DNA of 37,635 nucleotides, taken from assembly GCA_003427395.1 (NCBI GenBank), contig BFEA01000027.1, forward strand, positions 2,007,510-2,045,144, read 5' to 3'. Below, one piece after another: positions 18,931 to 28,960 of the stretch. This DNA comes from Chara braunii (taxonomy: Eukaryota > Streptophyta > Charophyceae > Charales > Characeae). The notes under the pieces are model-generated. The model worked only from the letters and a program-made list of their open reading frames with translations. It searched no databases and was not told where the DNA came from. The position numbers were made by a program, and so were the translations under genes. Numbering within the stretch: the stretch's first letter is position 1; every line of letters begins with the position of its first letter.

Positions 18931-19402
18931 AGGGGTCTGCCGGCACGCCGTCCGAACCCTATGCCTCGCACCGCATCTGTCACCCGTGGGAGGGTTGGTC
19001 GGGGCTCCTGTAACCTGCACAAAACAAGTCAGTCCACATCAACAAATACAAGTATCGTAGCCGACCGTGACCAATGCAAGAAGAAACTCACGAAACATTG
19101 TCTGGCAGAAATAACAGAAGTAGTTTCATTCAATCCAAAACAATAGGATGGGAAACACTCGTCCCGGCCTCAGCCGTACACCTCGCTCCTGTGTCTGGAA
19201 AGTCTGTCTGAGTCCCTACAGACCTAGTCAACAAACGTCGTCTAATCCTCCTCCCAATTAGGTGACGGCTGTAACGCGCTCGTCGATCCCAAGGAGTAGT
19301 GCTCGAACTCTCAGTGTCGGAAGTAGCCTCCCTCGCCCATCGGGGCCAAAGCTCCAGATCCACCGTGACCATAGTTCGGGTGGTGCCCCCTCCGAAGGCC
19401 TG

Positions 19403-19576
19403 CTTCACGAAAGTACCCGCTCGAGAAGCCCCCTTCGGACGTACCCCTTCGGAAAGCCCTCTTCACGAAAGTACCCCCTCGAGAAGCCCCCTTCGGACGT
19501 ACCCATTCGGAAAGCCCGCTTCACGAAAGTACCTCTTCGGGATATTATCCCCCCCTCGGTAAGATGCGGTGAAAGT
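19403..19576. repeat. LTR minisatellite block 1: 58-bp unit, 3 copies
   Basis: CTTCACGAAAGTACC... starts at 19403, 19461 and 19519. The unit also contains CCCTTCGGACGTACC. The right LTR has the same block from 34143. Confidence 0.9.
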
Positions 19577-19584
19577 GTCCGTCT

Positions 19585-19782
19585 GGTAAAGTACCCGTCC
19601 GGTAAGTGTGTCCGCCCGGTAAAGTATCTGCCCAGTAAGTGTATCCGCCCGGTAAAGTACCCGTCAGGTAAATGTGTCTGCCCAGTAAAGTACCCGTCCG
19701 GTAAGTATGTTCACCCGGTAAAGTACTCGTCAGGTAAAGGTGTCTGACCGGTAAAGTACGTCCAATCGTTAAAAATGGCCGC
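19585..19782. repeat. LTR minisatellite block 2: 33-bp unit, 6 copies
   Basis: GGTAAAGTACCCGTCCGGTA and GTGTGTCCGCCC form a 33-bp unit starting at 19585, 19618, 19651, 19684, 19717 and 19750. The right LTR has about one unit (34325). Each unit is made of degenerate CCGGTAA(A)GT half-units. Confidence 0.9.
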
Positions 19783-19866
19783 TCAGTAAAAAGTCTGTTC
19801 GGTAAAACACCCTCTTCGGTAAATGTGTCCCTTCACTAAAATACCCTTCCGCCGAGTGTCCCTCCG

Positions 19867-20110
19867 GTAGCGTACCCGTTCGGGAAGACAGCCCCCTCCA
19901 TCGAGTGTCCCCGTCGAGTGTCCCCGTCGAGTGTCCCTCAGGTAGCGTACCCGTTCGGGAAGAAAGCCCCCTCCGTCGAGTGTCTCCGTCGAGTGTCCCT
20001 CAGGTAGCGTACCCGTTCGGGTAAAAGCCCCCTCCGTCGAGTGCTCTCGTCGAATGTCCCTCCGGTAGCGTACCCGCTCGGGTAAAAAAAAAAACCTCCG
20101 TCGAGCCTGG
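19867..20110. repeat. LTR minisatellite block 3: about 62-bp unit, 4 copies
   Basis: GTAGCGTACCCGTTCGGG is at 19867, 19942, 20004 and 20065, separated by CCCCCTCCGTCGAGTGTC words. The right LTR has one more unit (34457-34740). Confidence 0.9.
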
Positions 20111-20524
20111 TTCAGATAGCGTCCCTTCACGGGGCCAGACTAGTCTGGTTCCAGTTTTGTCCCAAAAGCCCTGTCTCGTCCCATGTCCCGATCCGCGCCC
20201 GATGGCCCCGGTCCGGTCCGATCTGGTGATCTGCTCCCCGTAACCTGGTTCGGCGAGATGGCCGATCTGTGCCCCGCAGCCCGGTTCTATTCAGAGACCC
20301 AAAGCCGCGTCCAAAGATGCCACCTTGCGTGCTGCCCACACGTTCCAGCTGCTTCCCTGTTCGTATGCCCACAGGCAAGGGGTGGTCGTGCTCAGTCGCG
20401 CGTTCGTGGGCGCGTGAGTGCGCGGTTGGCGCTCGTAGACGAAGGTAGCACCTCTGGGCCACTCTCCTCCTCCATACACTGATGCGCGCCGATGCGCGTA
20501 GAATCCCCTCCCCCGTGGCTCTCT

Positions 20525-20690
20525 CTCTCTTTCTCCAGCACGCTGATGTGCGAGGATGCGTGCTGGGTCCCCGTTGCTCTCTCTCTCCAATGAAGTGATG
20601 TGCGCGGACGCACGCTCGCTCCCCGCGCTCTCTCTCTCGAGTGAACTGATGCGAGCGGATGCACGCAGGATTCCCCTCCCCGAATCCGCT
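20525..20690. repeat. LTR minisatellite block 4: about 51-bp unit
   Basis: GCTCTCTCTCTCGAGTGAAC, TGATGCGCGCGGATGC and GCGCAGGATTCCC repeat at about 51 bases. The right LTR holds an extra unit (for example starts at 35260 and 35311). Confidence 0.85.
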
Positions 20691-21115
20691 AGTGCGCGGG
20701 TGGCCATGTTGCCTGTCCGCTGGTGCGCGAGTGCTCCCGCCCTCAGTCCGTTAGTGCGCGTGTCGGCACGCTGCCTGTCCGCATGTGCGCGGGTGCGCCC
20801 TCCCCTAATCCGCTAGTGCGCGGATGGCCGCGCTGCCAATCTCCAAGTGCGCGGGTGCTCCCGCCCTCGGTCCGTGAGTGCGCGGGTGATCGTGCAGCGT
20901 GTCCACAGGTGCGCAAGTGCCCCCACCCCGAGTTCGCTAGAGCGCGGGTGACCGCGTTGCGTGTCCGCACGTGCGCGGTCGCTCCAGCCCCGGGTCCGCT
21001 AGTGCGAGGGTGACCGCGCTGCGTGTCCACAGGTGGGCGGGTGCTCCCGCCCCGAGTCCGCTAGTGTGCGGGTGACCGCGCTGCGTTTCCACAGGTGCGC
21101 GGGTGCACGTGCGCA
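20690..21115. repeat. LTR minisatellite block 5: 62-bp unit, about 6 copies
   Basis: CGCTAGTGCGCGGGTG, CCGCGCTGCGTGTCCGCAGG and TGCGCGGGTGCTCCCGCC repeat; CGCTAG occurs at 20935, 20997 and 21059. It is very CpG-rich. Confidence 0.9.
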
Positions 21116-21420
21116 GGTGCGTGAGCTGCGTGCCCAATCCGATGGTGCGCGCGTGCCCGCGCACAGGTGCATGAGCTGCGCGCCCGATCCGATAGTGCCC
21201 GAGTGCGCGGGCGGGGTTGCGCGCGGCTGCGCGCACGTGCGCCCGATCCCGACTGTGTGCGGCGAGGTTGCGCGCGGTTGCGCGCGGTTGCGCGCGGTTG
21301 CGCGCGGTTGCGCGCACGTGCGCCCGATCCCGGTTGTGCGCAGCTGCGCGCACGTGCGCCCGATCTCGACTGTGTGCGGACGGGGCTGCGCGCGGCTGCG
21401 CACACGTGCGCCCGTGTGTG
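21115..21420. repeat. LTR block 6: GCGCGCGGTT / CACGTGCGCCCGATCCCGAC repeats
   Basis: GTTGCGCGCG is repeated several times in a row near 21260-21315, between 45-55 base units ending CACGTGCGCCCGATCCCGAC. There are long alternating purine-pyrimidine stretches. The right LTR has fewer GTTGCGCGCG words but a longer GTGCGCGCGTGCGCGCGCGC stretch near 35828. Confidence 0.85.
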
Positions 21421-22189
21421 ACTATCCACCTGTGTTACCTGGCTCTCCCCGTTCTTCGTGCGTGGTGCTCCCTCTCTCCTCCGTGCGCCTCCAACTCGTG
21501 CATGCGAGAAGTGTCCCGTGCCTAGGCCCAGTTCGGCTTATATGCTCTGCCGGGCCCTTCTCGGAGTGCAAGCCTTGGTCCTCGTGTGCTCTGTGGCAGC
21601 CGACAACTTGCAGCGCCCCGGTACCGGGCCTGTGCCCGAGCCTGATTGGGCCTTCGAAAAGTTTCTGGCGAAAAGGGCTTCCCATCGGGAACTGAGCCCT
21701 TTGCAGCGCCCTGGTACCGCAACTGTTCCCGAGCCTGTCCCAGGCCTGCCCGGGCCTATGTGGTTCCCACACAGCTGCGGTGCCTCTCTTAGGGAAAATC
21801 CAGGCTGGGCCCCGTAAGTAAAAAAAAAAAAAACGGTCTCAAATCAATTGGGCCTAGGCGGACCCCTCGCCCTAGCGGAACCGCCCCTTCATAGGAAAAT
21901 CCAACCAGCCGAGTGGCCCCCTTGCCTGTGGCGCCCGCCTGCGTCATGGTCGGTGAGCCCCGGCTAGGTAAAGTAGCCCCCTTGATTGTACCATCGGTCT
22001 GCCCCGGTGTCGGCGAGTGTCGTCTCGTCGCACGATTGGTAAACAGTGGTGACCTCGATGGTCATGGTGTTGGTCTGCCTCATGGTCGGTGAACCCCGAC
22101 CAGATAGAATACTGTCGAGTGGAGTTGTTGTCGCGTGCCCTCTGAAAGGAAGTAAAGGGCGGCGTAGTATTGTAGCCGCCTGACAGCAG

Positions 22190-22202
22190 CCCCCCCCCCC
22201 CC
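22190..22202 (-). other. Polypurine tract
   Basis: G13 on the minus strand, preceded by AAT and separated by CTGC from the LTR start TGTC. Its place just upstream of the 3' LTR is where plus-strand DNA synthesis is primed in LTR retrotransposons. Confidence 0.75.
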
Positions 22203-22309
22203 ATTCTCGACGTCCTCGACGAGCGAGTATTGGGATTTGAAGGGGGAAAATTTTGCAAAAGATGTACGACTCCTAATCTCTACCCATCAACCCAAGATCA
22301 TCCTCTTTG

Positions 22310-24160
22310 TCATGCTCGAATGCCTTTCTTTTGTTTTTCCTTCCTGTTTGACTTTCTCTTAGTGAGCTTTGTTTTGACGCCTAAGCGTTTGTCTGGTGGA
22401 GTACATCTAACATGTCGACGATGGTTTTTTGTTTTTTCTATTGTTAGGGCATTTCTGATGACTTGTTTAGCCTTTTTCTTCTTCTCCTTTTTAGTCGCTG
22501 CCAACTTCTTGATGTCGGACTTCGTGCTCTTGGTGTGTTTCCGTTGGATATGTCGGACCCCTTGGAGTTTGTCTTGTGTCCTTTTTGAAGATCGCCTAGA
22601 GGACTCCGCTACTTGAGAAGTGGTTTGTGCCGTAGTCTCTGTTGTATGTCGATTAGAGGGCTCTCCTACTTCGGAGGTGGTTGGTGGTGTGGGTTCTTCT
22701 AAGGGTTGATCCTTCTTCTTACCTTTTTCTAGGTGCTTATGGACCTCATCCTTTTGCCTGATTTTTCCCGTACGTGGAATAGCCTCTGTTCGGTCTTTAA
22801 ATATTTTAAGACGGGCTCCAAACACCGGTTCCTTCCATCTTGTGCCGTCTACTTCCTCTATCAAGTAGTCTCCGCCTTCTAGTCTTTTGACCACTCTATA
22901 GGGCCCCATCCATCTGTTTGCTAGCTTCCCTGTCCATGTTCTCTCTAATGAGGAGTCATAGAGCAGGACGAGGCTCCCTGTAGGTATCCCTTCTTGCCTG
23001 ACGCAAAGGTTCCTATCCCATCTTTCTTTCTTTTTCCCTCTTTGGATCTTTAATTTGTCTATGGTGTCTAGGATGTTATCCTGAAGAGTTTCGGCTATTT
23101 GTTTGATTTTTGCGGCCAACAACTGTTGTCTAGTGGAGATCTCTTCCCGGTCAATCGTTTGCCAAGAGTCGATATGAAATTCTATAGGTAAAGGACAATG
23201 GCGTCCAAACCATAACGTATAGGGCGGGTATCCTGTAGTCGAGCGAACCGTAATGTTATCTGCCCAGACGGCGAATCTCAAATATTTTGGTCAGTTCTTC
23301 TTCTTTCCTTCGCACCATTTAGCGAGCGCGTTGACTAGAGACTGGTGCCCTCATTTTACAGGAGCGTTAGTTTGAGGATGATATGCTGTGGATAGCGACA
23401 TTCATATTCCCTCTCTTTGGAGCAATTCTTGGACTTCCTTAGCCATAAACTCTGATCCCCTATCCATGACAATTTTTCCAACGCAGCCGTAGCGAATGAT
23501 ATATTCAGTCAAATAGTCGCTAACTGCTTTACCTGTTTTTTTACGTAGTAGTCATGCCTCCACGAATCCAGTCAAGTCGTCTCTAATGTCCATGATGTAA
23601 TTCATTCCGCCTTCTCCCTTTGACATTTTAACTAGGTCTACGTGCACCTTCTGGCCTATTGTTGTGGGATAGGAACGAAATAAGGGTTCTTTATATTTAA
23701 CTACCGCTGTCTTCTGGCATTCCACACATGTCAGACAGTATGATTCTACGTCCTTATATAGGCCGTCCCACCAGTAGAGGTTCCTAATTTTTTCAAAAGT
23801 TCCTTTTACTCCTCTATGTCCTCCGACGATGCCATCGTGAAGTTCCGCTATTATCTCTCGGCGCTCGTCCTCATCACAGACCACTCTCATTAGCATTCCA
23901 TTTTTAGGTGGTCTCTTAAAGAGGTGTTCTGCCTTGAGACAATATTGTTGAACTTCCTTCCTAAGCTTGTCATCTAATTCGATTTCTCCTATAAGATAAT
24001 GCCCTATCTTATGGTATTTGCCAATGTATAGATTTTCAAGAAATAAGGAAGTTCCTCCTGCAGCGGACTCTATTTTTAAGGAGCTTATGTCCATTTGTAA
24101 AAATTTGTCAATACCACTAGGCGACCCTAGATCTCCTTCTTCTAGAGGGATTCGCGAGAG
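22310..24160 (-). pseudogene. Gypsy integrase with HHCC, catalytic core, GPY and Lys-rich tail (decayed)
   Basis: The N-terminal zinc domain is intact: His at LHDGIVGGH and Cys at CLTCVEC. The core follows with first Asp (KVHVDLV) and second Asp (VMDRGSEF). The third acidic residue should sit in AYHPQTNAPV followed by Glu; here the codon 23354-23356 is AAA (Lys). Stops in the same frame are at 23552, 23402, 23351 and 23291. Beyond the core the frame is open (22310-23281), with the GPY motif NRWMGPYRVVKRLEGG and a 150-residue Thr/Ser then Lys/Arg-rich tail. Integrase inserts the cDNA; this copy cannot. No chromodomain signature is seen after GPY. The reading frame is shared with the RNase H region. 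Confidence 0.9.
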
Positions 24161-24640
24161 ACCATCAGCAACTAAGTTCTTAGCTCCGGATATTCGCTCT
24201 ACTATGTAATCAAACATCCTTATATGCATGAACCATCTCGTGACCGTTGAATCTGTCAATGAGAAGTCTTTTTGTAAGACAGCTGCCACTGCCGTCGGAT
24301 CGACCCGCAGTATGAATCTTCGCCCGTAAATATAATGTCGAAAAATATTTAAACAATGTAAGACTCCTATAACTTCTTTCTTAAATTGTGAGTAGTTCCT
24401 TTCGGTGACGTTTAAGGTTTTACTTTCGAATCTGAGGGGCCTCTCATTGTCGGCCTGATTCTTTTGAGCTAAGACTCCACCAACAGAGGCAGGTCCCACG
24501 TCCGTACATACGACGAATGGCCGATTTTTCTCGTCCTCGAAGTAAGGTACCCCAAGAACTTGACCTCCTTCCTTAAACTCATCTTTTAACGTTCTTACTG
24601 TATCCTCTTGTTCACTCGTCTATTGTCATTCTACTCCCTT
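24161..24640 (-). pseudogene. Gypsy RNase H domain (decayed)
   Basis: Continues the RT thumb in frame after two stops (24626-24628 TGA and 24620-24622 TAG). Recognisable landmarks are CTDVGPASVGGVLAQ with the first catalytic Asp, RPLRFESKTLNVTERNYSQF, KKEVIGVLHCLNIFRHYIYG with the Glu, LRVDPTAV with the second Asp, and DYIVERISGAKNLVADGLSR with the last Asp. These match the RT_RNaseH-type domain of Ty3/Gypsy elements, which degrades the RNA template. All expected acidic residues appear to be present. The usual TDAGP is changed to TDVGP. It leads without a break into the integrase. Confidence 0.9.
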
Positions 24641-25830
24641 GCGCAAGAGCTTTCGAAGGGGTTCGACCTTTGCAGCATAGCCTTTTATGAAATTCCTCCA
24701 GAATCCGACAACTCCTAGAAACTGGCGTATGTCAGTAATATGTCTGAGGGGTGTTGGCCATTTCATAAGTTTTTCTAGCTTTGCCGGATTTGGGCGTCTG
24801 CCATCCTTGTCGCAGATGTAACCTAATATCTTTATAGAGGATACCGCTTGTTTTTTATTCCACTGACCGTAAGGTTTGCATCCTCTAACTTCACTAATAC
24901 TTTCTTTATATCTTCTGCGCGGGTGGCTACGAACTTTCTCACTCCAGGTCTTACCTCTGTTTCATCTTTGTCGTATGGTCCTTTGATCGGGAAGTCGTCC
25001 AGGAAAACCTCTACCAGATTTGGTATGAGCTCCCCTAAAACGGTGACCATCGCTCTCTGAAAGACAGCGACACCGTTAGCCCATCTCATGAGTACCACCA
25101 TCATTTGAACTAAGCTTAATGGTGTATGCATCGCAGTTAGATGTCGATCTCTGTAGTCTAGCGGTATCTCATCATATCCTGAAAAAAAATAGCAGGCTGA
25201 ATAAATCAAACGTCCTGCTGAGCCTTCGGATAGAAGATCCGCGTTTGGGATTGATCCAACGTCTCTCACTGTGACCTTGTTTGTCTTCTGTAAGTCCTGT
25301 ATCCATCGTAGTTTGCCGTTTGATTTTCTTATGAAGAACCGGCGATTGGCGTAGGCGCTCTCACAAGGTTCCGCTACAAATGTCTTTATCTTCTCCTTCA
25401 GGAAGTCTACTATCATCTTTTTTTCCTTTTGCACACACTTACATTCTGCATCGTTCCATGGAGTGTGAGGGACTGTATAGATTCTTGCAGGTTTAACATA
25501 TCGTGGATCTATTCGCCCTCTTTCTGCGTCACAAAAGGTTACTGCCTTGTTGCATGATCTTAATGTTTCTATTATGAGTTCTCTCTCCTTTTGCGTTACG
25601 TTTCCGTCACCTATATCCATTTCCTTTAACCTGTCTTCAGTGATTCTCCGCCCTTCAGTGGCCTTTCGTTCCCGGATCATCTGCGTAATTTCTTCTTCAG
25701 TGATCCTTATTTCCCCGGTCCTATCATGGCTAACCGCGGCTGGCTTGACTTTTTGGGCTACAGTTTTGTATCTCTTTCCCCCGCCGTGTGGGGGAATTCC
25801 TCCAAAAAAGAAAGGTTTATACATCCACTG
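24641..25830 (-). pseudogene. Gypsy reverse transcriptase (decayed, catalytic Asp lost)
   Basis: Open from 25824 (MYKPFFFGGIPPHGGGKRYK) to 24832. Palm and finger motifs are readable: RRFFIRKSNGKLRWIQDLQK, the SGYDEI block, DRHLTAMHTPLSL, NGVAVFQRAM and the polymerase box VFLDDF. In the first catalytic motif the residue that is Asp in active enzymes is Tyr (YSACYFFSGYDEI, near 25186). A 1-base frameshift near 24845 moves the thumb into another frame: LGYICDKDGRRPNPAKLEKL and then TDIRQFLGVVGFWRNFIKGY. The upstream protease is in a different frame; the two overlap near 25760-25830. It copies RNA to cDNA in active elements; this one is inactive. Confidence 0.92.
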
Positions 25831-26825
25831 AATTCCTTGTCGTCAGCCTCTTTCTCATAAACTGTTCTGTCTACGACATACTTAGTTTCTAGGTCCTCAA
25901 CGTCAATCTTTTTTCCTCTTACTTTATGCGGTCCTAGTGTAAGGTCTTCAGATACTATTTTGCAACTTCTTGTGTTCAGTTGTCCTTTGTTTTGCAATGA
26001 GATCTTGTGACGGTTATCAAATTCATTCACGGTTTTCAAGGTAAGCCTGCTACCTTGAGGTCCATCGATGGTAACCGTCTGACTTCCGTCTCGTTTATTT
26101 TCGGTGGTGGCATTTACCCGTGTCAGCCATGTTCTTCCAAGAATTATTTCTGACGAGCAGTTCTCAACTGTAAAGACGGGCACAGTGACCTCAACTCCAG
26201 CAACCACTATCTTGGCTTTGTGGCATACCCCGANCNCAGGTTGCTTGAGTTTGTTAGCGGNTATCATGGTCATAGCTACACTCCTGTCTACCTCTAAGCC
26301 AAGGTTTCTGGCCACCTTGTCCTCACAAACGGTGGACTCGGACCCGTCGTCGACTATAGCCTCCATCCCTATGCCATTGACTCTGACATTGAGTTTTGCA
26401 CTAGCAAGGACGTAACAGTAGTTGCTTCCGCCTTCACTGGTTTGTACTGGTGTGTCTCCTTCGGTTAGTGCCGTTAGGACTGAGGTTTTCACCTCCTCCT
26501 TCTGTTGTCCAGAAGTTGTCTCTTGTAGCGGTACTTTAGTTTTCCTCATCATGCCTATTAATTCATCCCTTGTCGGGCCACAGCCTGCTATGAATTCCTT
26601 GAGGGTGATAGGAATTGGCATATTCATAGCCCTTCTTAAAGGTTCTCGTAAATCGACTTCGTCTAGCGAGCTTTTAAGGTGGAACTTCTTGGCTGCTCGT
26701 TTTCTAGGGAATTGTGGTGACTTGGGCGACTCAATTTGGTCGTCTGTCATAGGTTGATCTTGATCCTCTTTCTTTGTGTTGCTTGACTCGCCGACCCCGC
26801 CGATGTCGTGGGTACGTACGTAGAC
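25758..26825 (-). pseudogene. Retropepsin-like aspartic protease with DDG active site
   Basis: The domain is centred on VNGIGMEAIVDDGSESTVCE, the position of the flap and active-site strand, with the flap-like and C-terminal SSEIILGRTWL matching the hydrophobic-hydrophobic-Gly strand of gypsy proteases. The usual triad is DTG or DSG; this copy has DDG. It is in the same frame as gag, separated only by TGA 26829, and upstream of RT as expected for gag-pro-pol. Three ambiguous bases lie at 26234, 26236 and 26261. The N-terminal half (FIAGCGPTRDELIGMMRKTK) is a linker without a known motif. It would release mature gag and pol proteins. Confidence 0.8.
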
Positions 26826-26828
26826 TTC

Positions 26829-28960
26829 TCAATTATTTTCAGCCTCCTCAAACTTAATGGATGAAATTCTTATACCTGGGCTTTCTGGTGGTTCGTCGAA
26901 GTCATCTTCGAAAGTGACTCGGGAGATTTTGGCTGGTAATTGATCCTCGGATTGCTTACCCTTTGCTTCATTCATCCTCCTCCTTCGGATGTCTACATTA
27001 ATCTTCATCGAGGGTAGGAAGGGTACCGGTTTGCCTTCATTTGCCCAAATGACGTATTTTTGATCGTCGAGTTCAATGATCCCTTCTTTTAGTGCATCTA
27101 ACATTGCTTGGCAATCTCTTTTGCGGTGGTCTTCGTCTCTGCATTATATACATGCTTTATCATTCCACGTTCGCTTTGGGCTAGGGTCGGTTTTGTCGCG
27201 CGTGGCTTGGACAGAGTTTTCCTCCTTTCTTTGGTTATTACTTTGCAATCTCTCTACTGCCGCATTTAGTACTTTTATCTGTCTTGCCATCTCCTCTTCT
27301 CGTCTGTCTGGTCTTTTTGCTTTTATCTCATCTCTTGGCTTCCACCTGTTATCCTTTGTATTTGACCACTTGGAGGTTCCTCATTCCGCGTCGTTTCTTT
27401 TCCAGTCACTCCTGTTTCCTTTCCTCCATTCGCCCTCATTTTTGGTTGTATCCCCTCTTCTAGGTGAGCTCGCGTAGGTGTCCCTTCCTTCGGTTTTGGG
27501 TCTCCTATCCTCGAATTGCGATTTTCCTCCTCCCTTTTCTGTGGTTACGCCTTTTCCTAGGTTGTCAAGAACCCTCGCGAGGTGTGCTTTCGCGCTTTGG
27601 CCTTCGGTGTCATGGGTTAAAGTTTTGACTTGGCTGAACGTTACCTTAGAGGGAAGATCCCTCATAATCTTGTCTCGCTTTTCTCGAGACAAAAATCCTA
27701 GGAATATTCCGCACCTTTCTATTTCGCTCATAAATTCACCTTCTACTAGAGGGTTCGAAGCCTTTTCATATCTCCTTGCGAATGCTACTAGACTCTCATC
27801 GTCCTGTTTTTTTATTTCTTTTAGATCTTCTATTGAATAGGATGTTTCATGCCATGCGAAGATTCTTGTAATCCGTTCTTTGAATATTAACCAACGCCAA
27901 CTGTCCGGAATGGCTTCTCTAACTTCGCGATCTATCTTGGGGGTTGTGTGGTGGAGTAGATTTATAATCATCTCCTGATCGCTCCATTCCGCTCTCATCC
28001 CCAGTACCTCCCAGTCGTCTAAAAATTCTAAAACATTCTTTCATGTGAAGATTGTTTGGATTCCGGACAGTGTCGGTAATTGGAAGGCTTGTGCTCCCAG
28101 AAAGGGGGATATGTAAGAGTCTGGTGCATATGCCATTCTGTAAGGTTGGCTCGTGGTTTCCCTATATGGTTCTCTTGTAACGGGATCCGAGAATCGGGCT
28201 ACTCTATTTTTGTTTATAACGTCTTTCCTCCACCCTTCACTCTTAGAAGTGCGTTCCTCGAGTTCTGTGGCTGTAGTTTCTAACTCTTTTAGGGCCTTGC
28301 TCAAATTTTTGGCGTCCTTTGTGACATCAGTTGTCATTTTCCTAACTGGGGTGCTCATCCTTGATTCTTGTGTTTTGACTTCGCCGCCTATCGAAGATAG
28401 ATAGACTCCTTCCGCATCCATATTTTTTTCTCACTCTTCCAAAAGTTGATCCAAGGCAACTTTAACTCTTTCCGTCGATTCTTCTAGTAGCTCTTGCAAT
28501 GTGTTGAAGTCTTCGTCTTTCCCTTCAGCTTTGACGACTAAGGCGGTAGCTAAAACGGTTTGTAAGTAGCGTGAGTTGGCCTCCAACGTATTTAGGGATA
28601 TGCCATCAACTATTACGTTGGCGAGTTCTCCTAGAGCTCGAGCGTCCTCTCTTAATTTTTCTACAGATGTGGCTATCGTTTCTCTCCAGGTGCGTGGGAT
28701 TGTTTGTCCGCTAGGGTTTACAGTGAGGATTTGTATTCTTACGAGAAAAAGCTCTCCTGCAGCGTTCCAGATGACACACTTCCTGACTTCTATTACTGCT
28801 TTTGTGGCGCACTCGTTTTCCTCTTCTTGGCTTAATTGCTCATTATGTACTGCTTCCACCACGACTCGTACTAAGGACCCTTCTGTTTCTGCTCTGCCTG
28901 AGATACTAAATTTTTGCCTTCTAGGTTCGACATTAGTCCTTCCTTTGTTTGTTAGTGTCT
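26829..28960 (-). pseudogene. Gag with Retrotrans_gag-like domain and CCHC knuckle (decayed)
   Basis: One frame runs from about 28960 to the protease with TGA at 28431, 28041, 27381 and 26829 and TAA at 27144. The capsid-like segment includes WSDQEMIINLLHHTTPKIDR, ESLVAFARRYEKASNPLVEG and CGIFLGFLSREKRDKIMRDL, like the Retrotrans_gag family. A charged linker follows, then the knuckle (27111-27152) with Cys-X2-Cys-X4-His-X4-Cys spacing; TAA replaces the residue just before the second Cys. The N-terminal part (EAVHNEQLSQEEENECATKA and onward) is helical and acidic without a family match. Gag forms the particle and binds the RNA. The frame is continuous into the protease. Confidence 0.8.

Larger units (their letters stand above)
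18978..22185 (-). repeat. 3' LTR (left copy)
   Basis: Plus-strand start TGTCACCCGTGGGAGGG and end GTAGCCGCCTGACA. Homology with 33725-36891 starts and stops at these points, and the polypurine tract lies 4 bases beyond the right edge. It contains six consecutive minisatellite blocks, listed separately. Compared with the right LTR it lacks about 53 bases (the segment at 36668-36722) but has extra 33-bp units. Confidence 0.9.

Noticed and set aside
19403-20110. CRISPR-like array
   Set aside because: The units are contiguous with no unique spacers, lie inside an LTR, and the DNA is eukaryotic.
20183-21695. Many overlapping long open frames on both strands of the LTRs (Ala/Arg/Cys-rich)
   Set aside because: They are open in several frames at once because the tandem units are GC-rich and stop-poor. 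The codons follow the DNA repeat, and none has a motif.
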